Both the position numbers and the translations under genes were made by a program. Below the pieces are notes generated by a model. That model worked only from the letters and a program-made list of their open reading frames with translations, did not search any database and was not told the origin of the DNA. Positions 1 through 14,000 of a stretch of 64,000 nucleotides of DNA are shown piece after piece. The stretch lies in contig OZ017803.1 in NCBI GenBank assembly GCA_963969395.1, positions 13,392,001-13,456,000 of the forward strand. The letters run 5' to 3'. Each line of letters begins with the position of its first letter. The first letter of the stretch is position 1. The stretch is from Pseudoscleropodium purum. Its lineage: Eukaryota; Streptophyta; Bryopsida; Hypnales; Brachytheciaceae.

Positions 1-2687
1 TTATTTATGAAATCATTCAAAATTCATTGTAGTCGAATCTTGACTCAAATAGATAGGGCATATGGGCAATTTTAATCTCATTATGCTTCATCTTTGTAGT
101 CAAGAACATTGAGCAATGTCTTCACCAATGTCCTCGGACCACCTTATTTGGGAGCATTTTCATATACTAAGGGCTCTTTATTCCTTCTTCCCCTCTATAT
201 AAATTCTCCTTGGGCATAACATTCTTTCTTTCAATTCTTGTGCTCTTGGCTCATCTCATCCTTTTTCCCCTTTTTGAGTCCGACTTGCCCATCTTCTTTG
301 TCCCATGTCCACTAATCCCACTCCTGCCTTGTTGCCTTTTAAAGGGTTGCTACTATGTGAGCTTAGGAATGTGAGCACATGAGCCTACTTGATTATATAC
401 CTATGTTATAGGTATCTATATTATAGAAACCTTCCATGATTATAGTGTAACTATAATATAGGTACTTATATTATATGTGTTTATATTATAAGTACCTTCA
501 ATTATTGTTGTATATCCACTTATATATATATATATTCAAAGCTCACATGCTCATATTTTCATGCTCGCATTTTCATATAATACTAGCACCTTTGTTGCCT
601 TTCATATCCTCTCTCCCACTTCCTCTCATTCTTGCAATGGGCTCATGCCACTCTTAGGATGCTTTAACAAGTCTCACAGTTCCAATGCTCCTCTCCACAT
701 GTTCAAGTGGGCTTCACCTCAAACCCTCCTCCAGTTGCACTTCCTTCTTGCCTTTTCTATCCTTTAGTGTCCTCTTCTCCTTTTTAGGCTGAAACTTCCT
801 TGTGACACTCCCACAAGCCCCACCATGTCAACATTTTTCCTCTAGAGCTTGATTACATGGGCAACATCTCAAACCCTCCTACTAATTCCTTTTACTTCCA
901 TACCCATTTTATTTACCACCCTTCCCTTCCCAACCTCCTCAAGATTTGAATTGTTAATATACACCTAAATTCTCTTATTCAATCCAAATTCTTTGATAGA
1001 TCTCTTTTGCACATTCCTATTCTAGTTTATTTAGGTGGCATATTTTGAAGAAACTTCTAATAACAAGAATTCCTTATAAAGGACAATTTGAAATCCACAC
1101 TTGGTGAAACATGGTCCTATTTGGTTACGAAACATGGTGCAAGCAATGTTTTGAGTCAAGTAGAGACTCAATGAGCAAGTAAAATTTATTATTGCATTGA
1201 AGTGTTTTGCACCATAGATGGAATTTTTTGCTCTAAAATTAACAATTAATGGTGATGACATTACTCTCTCCTTTACATCCTTCTCTTCATTCTTATAGCA
1301 CAAACTTTCCCATGTACTCCCCCTCAGTTGGTAGATTCAATCTTTCATCATATGGATTGGAAACATTCTTTAGTAATTAACTTTCAAGAATTTTTTCCTC
1401 TAGTGTTGTTTGCTTGGTCCCAATTTTAATTGTAGTCTCCTTTTCTCTAACACCTTATGTGTGATTGTTTTCTAGCATTGTTGTTCTTAACCATTCTTGC
1501 ATTCAAGTTTTGTATTCTATGGTCTCTTATTTTAATACACAAACTTGCAAGCAAACTTGCCCACCATGGGTTTTATATGGACTAGTGGTGACTAATGAGA
1601 GTTTTTTTGGCCTCCTTAGCTTAGGGAACATAAGCTAATGTTTATGAATAGGTAACTTTAAAAATTCATTATTAATTCAAAAAAACTTCCAAAAATTATG
1701 AACAAAAACATTTAGATTCAACATCCATTTGACTTTCAAGAAAATTTGTTAGAAAATTATTTAAAGGAGATTAACATATAGAAGTACGCCTTTAGGCACT
1801 ATCTAGTCTCTACCTTATTATCATTTAATAAGTTGATCTTTATTCTCTTTAGACATGTAAGTTTACAAAGAGATCTCATGTCATACATCAAGTTGACGTG
1901 TGATGTCATGAATTTGGTCAATGATGATTGATCTATTGAAAAAATATAGGTATATAGAAAAATATTGAGTATAACTTTCACAAATTGGACACATTCAACC
2001 TACTTTATATCCAAGCTGTATTCAAAGGTGACACAATTTACAATCCATTGAGCTAACTCAAATTGCACTCAAGTTGAAAAATTGGGTCAAGGATTATGGC
2101 CATCCAACTATTAGCACTTGGACTAATTAATTGGCCCCAAAACACTGTTATGTAAGTGCCACAAAAGTAGTCATTGAATGAAAATTAGATCGGCCTGGTT
2201 TTCAATATAAAGCTTATGGCCCAATTTATGGCCGAATTCAGTGCATATGTCCCAAATTTCCAATAACACTGAAGCCAGACAAACTTGTAATTTCTCAGCA
2301 GAAATGTGATGCATCAGTCTCAAGATCTCAATGCTCACAGTTTCTCGATTGACAGCAGACTCTTGGGATTGCAAAATAATGTAAACTGTTTGGGTTCGGT
2401 ATCATTGAGAATTCATTTGTACGTATACACACTGAAAGTGCAATTACTATATGTACATAGTAGTAAGGGTTGCCCAGGTTTTACAAGAAAGATCAAATCT
2501 CATTTAGATTCACAACTAACGCACAGCCACAAATTAGCAGCAGCAGCTTTTGGCTAAAGCAATAACAACCTTCGCCATCGATGAGCACTTTGAGTGATTT
2601 TTGAGGAACAAAAGTGACAAATATATGCAAACCATTCCTATGTTGAGACATTATTAACCATTCTTATGGAGGCTTTATATATGAATA
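1..2687. other. Gene-free AT-rich flank
   Basis: No open frame here shows a recognisable domain or exon-like codon use. Frames are short and scattered on both strands. The stretch lies beyond the 3' end of the minus-strand FPP gene, so its right edge should include that gene's 3' UTR, but no clear poly(A) signal could be assigned. A run of TATAT-type sequence lies near 410-540. Nothing else is supported. Confidence 0.6.
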
Positions 2688-5600
2688 TTAAACTGGTCCA
2701 GGATTAGAATTGTCAGAAGACATACTAGTCTCACTTTGCGACCTGGAGTAGAATCGTCTGAATGTCGATGTTGTTGTGCAGCTAATTGAGTCGAGGCTTT
2801 CTCCTTCCACATTAGTTGAATTTATATTTTTGTAATTTTCTGAAACTTTCATGGAAGTCGCTCCACGGATGGTCCGAACGCTTCGAAGAATACGTGCGGG
2901 TGACGCAGGTGTTGAATCAGGAATGGAGGGATCCGTCAATTCAATGTTTAGAAGCATAGGCCCATCTGTTGATGTGTTTGTGCCATTCTTGTATCCTGCG
3001 CCATTCTTGTTGTTTTGTCGATAATAGAGACCTGGGAGGGCAGGGCGGGCTGATCTTGTAGCCCACGTTAGACTGGTCCTCGGAGCTGCTGCAGGGGGAG
3101 CACAACAATCATCCGCTTGAGAGCGAAGAAACTCCATAGTATGGGTCATTTTCTCAATGGAATTCGGAGAGGCAGGAGAATTAGCCAGGGTCAGCTCGGT
3201 CGGAGCTTCTTGAAGCCCAAGTACCTCCAACTGCTTACCAAGGGCTAAGATGGTGCGTTGGCACTCTGCTAGAGCAGCTGCGGCTATCTCCTGCTCCTGG
3301 AAGTTGGACATTGCAGGAACGAAATGAGCCCCAAATTATATTAATTTCAAGTCGAGGTATGGCAGTATGATTCAATACTCGAGAATGTACGAAATATCAA
3401 GGTTAATAGAATTCAATACCTTCCTTGCATTTTTGGTTGCATCATTCTCCACCAATGCGAGTTCCAACCGCTCACTATCCTTGCTATTCGCGTGTCCTCG
3501 GTATTGATCCATTCGCCCAACTCCCCTGATGCATGGTCGATTATTACTATCAACCATCATTCTAAATATAAAGCATGAGGGACACGGATAGATATTTTCT
3601 AACTGGCGAGCGCTTAGTACGAGTGCTTTAGATATAAATGTGAGGAAAACGAACCTATGTATTTGCTCTTGAAGATCTTCAAGCTTTGACACAACCTCCT
3701 GGTGTCGCTGCCGTTCTCCATACAGCTCCACTTCCAAAGCTGCCACTTTATCATGAAGCTGATGCACTTCAGCGTCTGTAGTTCTCATGCTCGCTTCTAG
3801 ACTACGACTTGGAGTTGACAATTCCAGTAATTCTCGTTCTATCAAGTCCTCTTCCTTCTCATTGTCTTGTGCAGCCTGCACATGACCTCAATTATCTAAG
3901 CAACTTGCTAATCGAGTATCAGCATCTGTCAATTCCAAGAACATGGTGTAATCAAAATGGCCAAAAATTAAATCCATTTTCATTGATTTTGATCGAGTAG
4001 GAATCCGTACATGCCGTGTTTGCAAATCCGTTACAAGACCCTCGGCTTTATTCAACTGTATCTTCAAGCCTTCCACTCTCTCATTAGCCTGAACGAGGTG
4101 TTGGTCCATATCTAATAAATTGTTCTCCAGTTCATTTTTTTCCGCCTTCAGTTGCATAATTTCAGCTTCAAATTGAGGAAGTCGCTCCATTGCCACTTCA
4201 ACCTTCATCTCCGCATCTGCTTGCTCTGCTCGTATTCTGCACAACTCTTCTTCCTGCTGAGATATCTGACCTCTCGCAGATTCCAATTTCATAGATATTG
4301 CCAGCCATTCACTAGCAGAAGTGTCACGGTCTTTTTGCAAGTTCTTAAGAGCGGCACCTTGTAACACTAAAATGTAATCCAGGGTGGTCACGAGCTCTAG
4401 AACAAACTTAAAAACATCTGCTCCAGTTTGGAGAAACGCATTTGCAGATAGCATCAGGCTACTCATTAAAGCGTCCAACTTTGTATCCTGCCAACGCAAA
4501 GACATGACAATGGAACTGCTCATAGAGAAACTTGACTCCTGCTGCTCTGATGTTGCAGTAGGATCAGATTCAGTTCCAGTAGCTTGGGCCAAGGCTTTAG
4601 TGATGTGAACTAATTTTTGGACAGCAAAAGAAAGCTCCCCATCACACTTCCTTGAATTACCTTGGCTTTCCAGCAAAGAGTCCACTCGTTCTTGTAGATC
4701 AACAACCGATTGTTCGTTAGCTGTATTTTTACGTTGCAAGAATACAAGCTGTTCCTCGGCTACAGTAAGCTTTGCACCAAGCTCATGGCACATGTGGTTT
4801 GCTGCTTCAAGATCCCGTTCCTTCACTACGAGTGCTTCTTCTAGACTAGATATACGAAGCTGAAGACTTAAATCGTCAGCAGCACAGAACACAAAAGCAG
4901 CCTCCACTGTACGCTCGGAGCCGTATGAAGAATGCACCTGAGACTGAGAATTTGTCAAACGTTCCATTTCTTCGAAATCGTCCATAAGTTCGAAGTTCAG
5001 TGAGTCTCGTGTCGAGGGCAATGTTTTCGACGACAAATCATTCAGGTTCGATGTCCAATTCTCTGGTGATAATTTCTCCACTTGTAATGCTGATCTTGAA
5101 GCTGCGAAGTACACGAAGACATTCATTTGATATGCATCAGGCCCACCTTAACTTCTCAATCCATTATAATTTTGGACACAGGGTAGGAATAAGCAGGAGC
5201 ATACCTAATCTCAAAGCCTCAACTTCCTCCTCCACAGATGATAGACGACTGGTTGTTTTTGCACACAGGATCTTAGCTCCTTGCAACTCATCATCCCGCT
5301 TAGACAAAGCTTCCTTGAGCATTCGAGTTTCTTCCTGCAGATTTAGAATCTTCTCGGCTGAAGCATTAGCTACCACAGACGACTGCAAATTCTCTTCTTC
5401 TTGTTGAGATATATGGTCCGCTCCAGTTTGACTTCTTCCCAGAGATTTCCTGCGAGGATTTCTCCTAGAATCTGATCCCAAAGGATCCATATCCGGCTTT
5501 AACCGCGTCATTGCTGCGTAGCCTGAACACGAGAATGTTGAACCCACACGATAACTTACTCACGGAAAGCTAGGAACCTGGTAGATAAGGTTCATAATAC

Positions 5601-7498
5601 TGATACTCACATCATGAAAATTAATGTGGGAATTGAGTTGGTGGTGAGAAGCCCTACTTGGAGTCTTCTTGCGGACCAAGGTGCGAAGGCGGTTGCATTC
5701 TTCGCTAAGCTTGCTGACCTTCTTCAAAGCTTCTGCGAGTTGTTTGGACGTCACATCCGAGCATGCAAGTTGTTTCCTGGCATGCTCCAGCTCTGACGTT
5801 CGAGCCTCAAGTCCTTTGGTTACCAGGCGAATATCATACTTGAGGCCGACATTATCTTTCTCCAATCCTTCCAGACGCACCTACACAAGTTCCAAAATTA
5901 TGTAAAATCATTCTTCACAGATTCCTGCTTGGGCGGGTTCTAGTACGAAATTCAGTTCCACTTATAACCACCTCAGGCTTTCTCTTCTAACTCCAATCTT
6001 TAAAGGCAAAGCTTACTTTATAGAATCGAACTCACGCTAACCAAAATCTATCCGATTTGTACAAATTTTCAAACTATGGATTGAGAAAAAACGGTGAAAC
6101 TGAGTCAAAATTCGCATCGAAATGCCGCGTAGTTCTCTACTATGGTCCAGTATAAAAGTCTTTTGACTTTTAATATATCAAATTGATAAGAGCAATCAAA
6201 CTCATGTTTGCACGCATATCTTGTTACATTTGTTACCTGAAGAACATTCACGTTGGTCTCTGCAAGCGCCTTTGCATCCTTGATTACTGCTAGAGCGCGC
6301 GAACGCTCCTGAATCGAAATCATCAAAGAAACATGTCAACCAATTGCAAAGAATTGCAATATATGTGCCAATATTGCAACGATAATGCAGTTCCAAGAGT
6401 AAAGCGATCGTCCAATTCCGGTCTATACCTGCAAGGCGTTAGAGAGAACCACATTTTCAGCTCGCGACTCCATGAGCTCGGCTCGCATTTGAGCCAAACT
6501 ATGATAGGCTTCCGCCAATTTGGATTCCATCTCTTCTCGGAGATTGTCAAACTCTCGTGTCTTTGTCACCATTATTTCGTAAATGCGCTGCTCTAGTTCC
6601 TCACGCCCACTACGAAGCTGCTTCCTAACCTCGCTCAATGTACCATCCAGATGTTGCACACGGTCCTCCGCGGCCAGCTTTTGTTGAATCGCAACATCAC
6701 GTTGTAGTTTAATCGCCGCTGCCTCAGTCTCCACTCTCTCCCAGCCTGAACGCAGAACCATCAAGGCCTCGGAATTATAAATCCAAATCCGACTCCGACT
6801 CCGACTTCATCTCCAACAAACATAAAGGTACTTCATTAAATTGGAGGATTTAAAACAGGCAGGTCTATAAGTGCATGAATCTTACCAATCACAGCCTCTT
6901 CAGAGACTTTTATGTGTTGCTTGACCAGGTTATCCTTGGCATTAATGTCTGCAAGAGCAGACGAGAGTTTCTTGTTCACGGAGTCCAATTTCTCATTTAT
7001 CGTCTTTTCTTTCTGAGAATACTTCTCGTCAACTTCACGAAGAGTACAATCTATCTGCTCTTGCTGGCTTCGCATCTGGTCTTCGAGTATTCTGGCGACT
7101 TCCTGCACGCACGACAAGACATTTGCTTCACGATTTCTTAAGGTTTGGACAACGAGAGGAACACTCGGTGAAATCTGGAATGTGAACTAGGAACCATCTT
7201 ACCATCCAGACTACTACATATGGATGGTAAGATGGTTGTGAAGTCATTATGCAAACTAGAATAGCAACAGAATATGCCTCGTCCTAAATAAAAGGAATCT
7301 GGACCAATGATGCCGGATTCTGTAGCAACTCTGAAGAGTAATCCATTTCAAGGGCTGCAGCTTCGGCATTGCCTACAGGTGACTAGAGCAGACCTGTTCG
7401 TCGAAAAGCTTCACCGGAGTCGGAGAGGTTCCCCCCTCGCCGAAGCCATTCTTCTTCTTCCGTAGCCAGCTTCGCCGTTTTTCTATTTCTTTGTCCAT
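2688..7498 (-). CDS. Filament-like plant protein (FPP family, long coiled-coil)
   Basis: Ten exons can be joined in one frame: 7498-7394, 7102-6886, 6745-6429, 6308-6237, 5880-5607, 5522-5205, 5101-4011, 3875-3655, 3525-3420 and 3296-2688, giving 1109 aa. Every junction uses GT-AG and keeps phase. The start is the ATG of a basic leader with the RRSWLRKKK motif typical of FPP N-termini. Family marks follow in order: KLSSALADINAKDNLVKQH (residues about 75-95), SEEAVIGWERVETEA across the exon 2/3 junction, ECNRLRTLVRKK, MLKEALSKRDDELQGAK, LMDDFEEMERL, and EIAAAALAECQRTILALGKQ in the last exon. Most of the chain is predicted coiled coil by heptad pattern; the last 170 or so residues are Ser/Pro-rich and look disordered. 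FPPs are plant-specific structural proteins reported to bind nuclear-envelope or cytoskeletal partners; the role here is inferred from family only. No membrane segment is seen. The 5522/5607 junction has an alternative donor 4 nt away that would break phase. Confidence 0.93.
7192..7237. repeat. Perfect 16-bp inverted repeat in FPP intron 1
   Basis: Arms AACCATCTTACCATCC (7192-7207) and GGATGGTAAGATGGTT (7222-7237) are exactly complementary, with a 14-nt loop. The element lies inside the first intron (7103-7393) of the FPP gene, about 90 nt from the exon 2 acceptor. The transcript could fold into a stable hairpin on either strand. Confidence 0.9.
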
Positions 7499-8900
7499 CC
7501 TTCTTTCCTACACGGTATCCCTTCCAAATTGCTTGGTTTTAGCCCATGCCTGTTGCATGTGACGGGGAAACATTTAATACTACCAAGCAATTGCCACCGA
7601 TCACCGAGGACTAAGAATCACTTCGACGTTTCACTTTCATGGAATTTGACTTAACCTCTCCGGGGTTCAATCTTCGCTCTGCAACTAGATCGCAATGACA
7701 CTACGGCAACCTCTGCTTAACCAAACCTAAGTCAATTATCCAGAGCCTTCGCTGTTGTGTCACCAGAACTGGGAGAACTTGAACCACCTTAGAGATAGCT
7801 GCCACCAGAAATTTTCAATTTGGTGCATCCCTAGCCTCACACCACCAAAGAATCATGAATGCTCACTTTTGACCATTGTTTAAATGTCGCGTTGCCGCCA
7901 TGGGCTCCTATGAACTAATGCAAAACAATTATGAAGTAAAGCTCACCTTGTGGAAGAACATAGGTTTCAAAGCATCGTGATCATGAGCTCACGACCATCG
8001 CCAGAGCGACATTCAGCCCCTCCCTTCCTGCTGCAACTCTCCCTCATCCGCACCCTTCCATTACGAGCTCTCGGCCGCCACGAGCTATGGCGACAGCAAC
8101 GCTCACCCGTAGCAGCATGATCCCTCCTTATTCTAGAATAATTGCTCCTCTCCGCATTGTGCAAAGCACGACCTAAAGAAGAACAGCAGATTTGACTCCC
8201 GTACTATACTAATCTATTCATATGACTATTTCAAAAGAATATTAAAACTCTTCCTATTCCTCCTCCTCTCTTTCTCTCTCTTCTTCCACCGGCATCCAGT
8301 TACCACGACAGACGACCATTCGCAAACAACAAGCAGCTCGCTCGCTAAATCAATCTCAAATTGAATGCTCTGTGATTACTCCAATCAAGCATAAAATGGA
8401 ACAGAGACAGAGTGAGTGGAGCTAATGATCACTTCCGTGCCAAGTCAAGCTGCATTGCGATTATGATAAGAAGGCGCGATCGAGAGTACATGCAACAAAA
8501 GCCATTGATATTGATAGTAATGCACAGGACTAAAGCTCGAAAAGCAGCCACTGCACATTGTTCGTGACTCTGTTTCTGTTGTGTTGCTGCCAGAAATTGT
8601 CACCCATGACATTAATTAATTTCGGCTTGACTGATTATGCGAGAATGGTCTCAGTTTGAAATGCGAGCGTTGCCAAGGGCGGCAGAGAGGAATGGCAGGG
8701 GAAGCATGAGCTGCTGCAGCTGCTGCTCCTGCGATGATCAAGTGCTGTCACTGCTGCTGCAACAAAGTGTTCTGCAACGTCGCATGTGCAAGCAACAAAC
8801 CCAGAAGCTGCAAGAGCATTGATTCTCTCGTCTTCTCTCTCGTCTGTATTTGGTCCGCGCTTGGCAATCCTTGCTCAGTCGCACTTGGGGTCTCTTATTA
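7499..8900 (-). promoter_or_regulatory. FPP 5' leader and promoter region
   Basis: This is the stretch upstream of the FPP start codon. Base composition is less AT-rich than the intergenic DNA farther out, as expected for a leader. A pyrimidine-rich tract at about 8250-8290 on the plus strand would read as a GA-rich tract in the gene's sense; such tracts are common near plant transcription starts. A CTGCTG-rich patch near 8700-8770 gives a spurious short plus-strand frame rich in Cys and Gln. No TATA box could be chosen with confidence. Confidence 0.4.
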
Positions 8901-11037
8901 TTACCATTAACAGTCTTTAACTCTTAAAGTATTGCTTAATACTAACCCCTGCTAATTATTGAAAACAAAAGTGTCCTGTCACTTTCAAGTGTGGTTCTTT
9001 ATAACTGTCCGCACTCTTTGAGGAGGTACCAGCTGATTACATGTTCCCATCTACGTGTCCATTTTACCATCAGTGGAAATGGAGACCCAAGCAAATGATC
9101 CTCACCTACATCAGAAATTCAGAATTTGAAGTTTGTCCTATCTGACAATTTTTGAAATAGTCCTATCTGACAACCCCGCCCCTCTGGTAAAGAGTTTTAT
9201 AAACATGGGTGTGTGTAAGTGTGTCGGGGTTGTGATTGGCCTTGGAATTCCAAGGCCTACTAAAAACCCAATGTCAAGATACCTTTTGCACTTTGCATCC
9301 ACATAGTACATTCACTTGCAATTGCATTCCATGTGAGTTGTATAGAACTAAGTATTATGTTTTCATTTACAATAAATTCATCTCTACTATTGAAAACACA
9401 ATACTGTTGGTCTTTGAAGCACTTCCATTATTGCGGTTAGTGTTTACTACAGTAATACACAATACTAAATTCCACCTCTGAAATGCCACTCTTGTACTTA
9501 TTAGTGCATTCTCTTTTAGTGCATAACTATCAAAAATTGTCCACATTTTGAACTTTGAATTGCTCCCAAACATTCAAAACAACTTGGCTGACATGAAAAT
9601 TTTACTACAATAAGTAGACTTCAAGGAGAGCATAACCCAACAAATTATGTTGAAAACTAACATTTTATGAAGGAGATACCAGCCCCGTAGTTGCAGCCAT
9701 CAAAATGCAGTTTGGTGAACTCAAATTGAACCTGTGAACTTTGAATGGCTTCAAAAAATTAGTATATCTCGAATTGATCAGAAAATTTTACTACACAAAC
9801 TTGAAAAGAGAGTTACAGCATTTCGAATTCAACTTTGAGACTATGTGAGGACACTTTTGGTGCCCTGTTCCTCTTGAGAGCACGGCCAGGGGAGAACAGT
9901 TCGTGCTGGCATCATTTCATATGTGGCAGAAGTGCTGGCATCAATCAACTCGCATTCAAAGCCCATTCCAGTGGATTCACCTGCTTCGATAGATGGAGAC
10001 AAAATTGACAAGGGGTAGCTCATGGCGACACCTTATTGTCTGGCATAAATTTAATACCATAGCGATGACGCAGATTGATATGTAGGAATCATAAACTGAG
10101 AGAAAGACAAATTGTAACCTCAGGTGATTGCAGTTACAGCATGCAGAGAGCTGAAGAGAATGAGGAAATAAAAAAATGGTCATGAAAGAGAAGCTTGGAG
10201 AGAAAACAACTTCACTACTGTGCTGCAGAAAAGTTCCATAAATTGGTCAGATATTTGCCATGAATCGGACCACGTACTAACAAAGCTGCAGAAGCGACAG
10301 AGCAGTAACGCCACATTCAAATTTCAAACATAATGAGACAATTCCTAAAACTCAGTGTCACGTGATGACTGGATAGCTAGGGTAGCTAGAATACGTACCG
10401 TTAGGCTGTGTGATAGTGCTTGTGCCAATGTGCCCAATGATACTGCTTCAACAATCCCCTCTCAGCACTTTGTACTTTTAATCTTTACTTAACAATTGGT
10501 ACACCGATTCAGATAGTTGGAGGCCTCGAGGATAGTATTGTATCAAGAGTTTTAAGTACAAGTTGATGTTTACACTAGAAGAGTTCATGAGCAATTGAGA
10601 AATAGCGACCTTCTGAAGTTCTGAGGTATCCAACGTAGGTCGGTTAGTGACGCAACGGCTTGAACAATGTCATGAAATAAACGGTTATTAAATAGCTTAG
10701 GTAAGACTCAACATCATGCAACAGAGTTCAACGCATCTATGAAAAAAAGGCTCTCCAAAATAGCCTTTTGAAGCGGACGAGTATAATAGTAGCCCTATCG
10801 ACTCGAGCACACATACATCAACTCACTTGCATAGTCGTATGCAATCAAGCATGAGCAAGACTAATAAACCTCCAGAAGCTTGTCAAGGTGGGTTTTGAAA
10901 ATATTGTATTAACAAAGACTGTCTGTCTACGCTTAAACTCTACGGTTGAAAATTAAAAATTTTTGACCAAGGGGATAAAAGCTATGAGATATCTAAGTCA
11001 CATCGCTATCATGCAGAACGGCGAGCCAATGTTCCAT
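8901..11037. other. Intergenic stretch between the FPP and BUB1 genes
   Basis: No convincing coding region was found. Two similar short blocks occur near 9590-9640 and 9780-9825, sharing AAAATTTTACTACA, which suggests an old repeat. The right end must contain the 3' UTR of the BUB1-type gene, whose stop codon is at 11038-11040 on the minus strand. Confidence 0.5.
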
Positions 11038-14000
11038 TCACAAGCTACTGAGAAGCAAAGTGTTTTGCTTCACCAGTAATTCTCTCAATTTCTTCATCAA
11101 ACCTGGATCACTGCGTAAATAAGTCTCAAATGCACCACGCAAGTGATTCAACGTGTCACAGCTCCTGCTGGTAGTCAGATTTAGCAGCGTCTCGAAAAAA
11201 TACTTCCATAAACACACGTTCCAATACCTGCCGCATGCTCTAGGAACTTAATCCACTTTCAAATGACTAGGTTGCACCATTTATAATTAAAACAAGCTGA
11301 CAAATCCATCTCCAAGCACACCACTTATATGTGGTCTTAGCAATTACTAACGAATGGTGACTATAATACAGAAAGTTAAGCAATGTTATAATACCTTTTG
11401 TAAGGCGCTTTAGGCCGGTTAATGATGTGGGAGGTAGCACTGGTTGAGCGATTGTCTATCTCCAAGTAGCTTCCGTGCAGAAGACAGTGTACTACCCCAC
11501 ACAATCCATACGTATCAACCTACCAGAACATCATGAACGTCTGTCAGCATCAAATACAGCAATAGGTTACTAAGCTAATCATACTAGCTGATGGTTACCT
11601 TCCTCAATTCAGGGCGAATCGGCAGGTTATTAAACAGACATTACTAATGTACGGGAGCTCATTACCTGAAAAGTCCAGGGTTTCTTCTCAATCATTTCTG
11701 TGGACCGAAAGCCTTCAGTCTTGCAGTCCCCCACAAATTCAGTTCCTTCAGCGAAAAGTGAGAAGTCTATGGAGCGACCCCAATCAATTAGGCACACACC
11801 CTGCTTACAAATGGACAGCCCTCTTCAGAATAGAATAATGTACTACTAAATACACCGCTCAAATCCAAGCAACTACTAATTTCACAACTAATTTAAGCAA
11901 CAACCAGGTTACTACTCAAGAGATAATTGCTGGGAGGCCCTGACCTGCTGCTTACAGGAGCCTGGCTTATCAGGAGCCCACCCTCCTAGGTGCTCACTAC
12001 AAAACCAGGAAACCACGATGCAATCTTCTTGTTTACATCCGTACTGCATTTTGTTACCAAAAACTACTTTATTCCGATTCAACTTCAAAATTTTAAAACT
12101 ATGGATCCTAATACATATTTCTAGAGACAAATATGACGAGAACTTTTCAGACTAGGAAAGTAGATTGGTGGGGTCTGGACCTGCTACAGCGTACGAGCAG
12201 ATTGTCTGGCTTGAAGTCTCCATGGATGAGACCAACCTTGTGCAGATTTTCCAGCATGTGCAGCATTTCAATGGTATAGAAAATGCATAGAACTTCATCC
12301 ATTCGTTGACCCTTACTGAAATGGATGTTAATGACATCCTGCACTCCAGGAAGTAAATTGCTACGATTAGCACAGATTGTGCAGGCCAACCTCTAGTGCG
12401 CATGCTCTGTTTTGTGCAAACGACGCAAACTAAAATTGTGCACCTAGATCCCTTGAAAAAATTTATAGGTTCAAATATTGTATTTATTTTTTTATGCGTA
12501 CCTGAAGAGTCCCATATTGACCAAGATCGCACTCCATGAAGCTACAGTCCGCATATATGTGTATGTTCTGAGCTCGTCCAAATGTGCATCTCTAGAACCA
12601 GTAACAAATTTTGCAGGATCAGCACGACAGCGAAATCCTTCAAGTCCTGCTCTAAAAAGGCTTGATCTGATATGCATGTGCCTCCTGATTATTATGGTAT
12701 GGACCAAAAGCACAAATTTGAAAGACAAAGGCGTCGGACAAAGTCTACGGCAATAAAGTACCTCCTCGGAAGGAACCCGCATATCAAGCCGCCGATATGT
12801 ATAAAACTCCCAAGGACAAGCTGGCTTCTGAACCTGAAGCACCACTCAGATGAGACCTGTAACTTGCCGACAAAAGGAATCTATCAATTAGAATGATAAA
12901 ATTGTGAAGGCACACAAGAGACCAGCCAGGAATAGTCCTTGTACACAAACGCCAACACGTCAAGGTCTCTGAATAATCGCAGGAACAAACAACGGTGCAT
13001 TTCCTCTGTTAGCTCATATTTAGGAGAAAATTGCAATTTTAACAAATTTTTTTTTAAATTCACCTCGCCAAAATACTGTAGAAACTACCAATATTTTATA
13101 TATTTCCACAACTTCTGCTTAACTCCGGCAACTCTTACTTTCAGAACCACGCGCTGACGATCTCCTGTCGTATCGACAGCCTCAGCCATGTAGACTCGGC
13201 CAAATGCACCCCGACCTGCGTAACTCTTCAACTGATAATCGCGGCAGCCTGCATTTCGTAGTAAAAATTCCAGGACAGATTTAGTACATGTTTCATGAGG
13301 TATGCAAAAGCGTATCGGCTAGATTGCAAGGATGGACCCCAAACTATTCTCCACAAAGATTGATAATATTAGCACGCAGGCTTTCTTCATTCAAGACCGG
13401 TTTACACAGTCCAGAGATAGTGCACTAGTGTATCATTGTCTTCAGACGTACCCAGCTGCAATGATGTATTCTTCAATCTGTTTCTCACAGCAGACTTGTT
13501 GGAAAGCAGAGAACGCAGGTTCACTTTCCCAGAATATTTCTTGGAGCTATGAATGTACCCCTGAACAAAAGGTAAGCGACGTGAGTATGTTCGGAACGAA
13601 GAACGAAATACTCTGGCTTGAAGCCATTAAGTAGACTCTCAGACACCAACTTCTTAAGTATGCCTTCTTGACACAGACTGCACACCTTCAGTCAATCGCT
13701 TCCCCCTAGCAAACTTGATCTTTCAATTGTCTGCTTTCTTAAGACATCAAGTTTTCTCAATCAGCTCACCTCATAATCTGATAACAGTGGGTCCAAATTT
13801 GTCAAAAATTCCTCTATTAGTGCTCGATCCCACGGATAGACTTTTCCTCCTGGTTTTCTGTACTCTATTTTTGGAAGTCTAGGCTCCATAAATTTTCTGT
13901 TCAAAAATTGTAAATAGATGCGAAGTCATTATAGTCCTCCAAGTAGCTCATAGTCAGTAGGAAAATTGGCGTATCAAGATTCCCGAGACGGGGATTTCGC

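Noticed and set aside
1031..1303. 90-codon minus-strand frame near the left end
   Set aside because: AT-rich composition with no motif and no adjoining exon-like frame.
8637..8822. Cys- and Gln-rich short plus-strand frame
   Set aside because: Explained by a CTGCTG-rich patch in the upstream region of the FPP gene; no family match or splice context.
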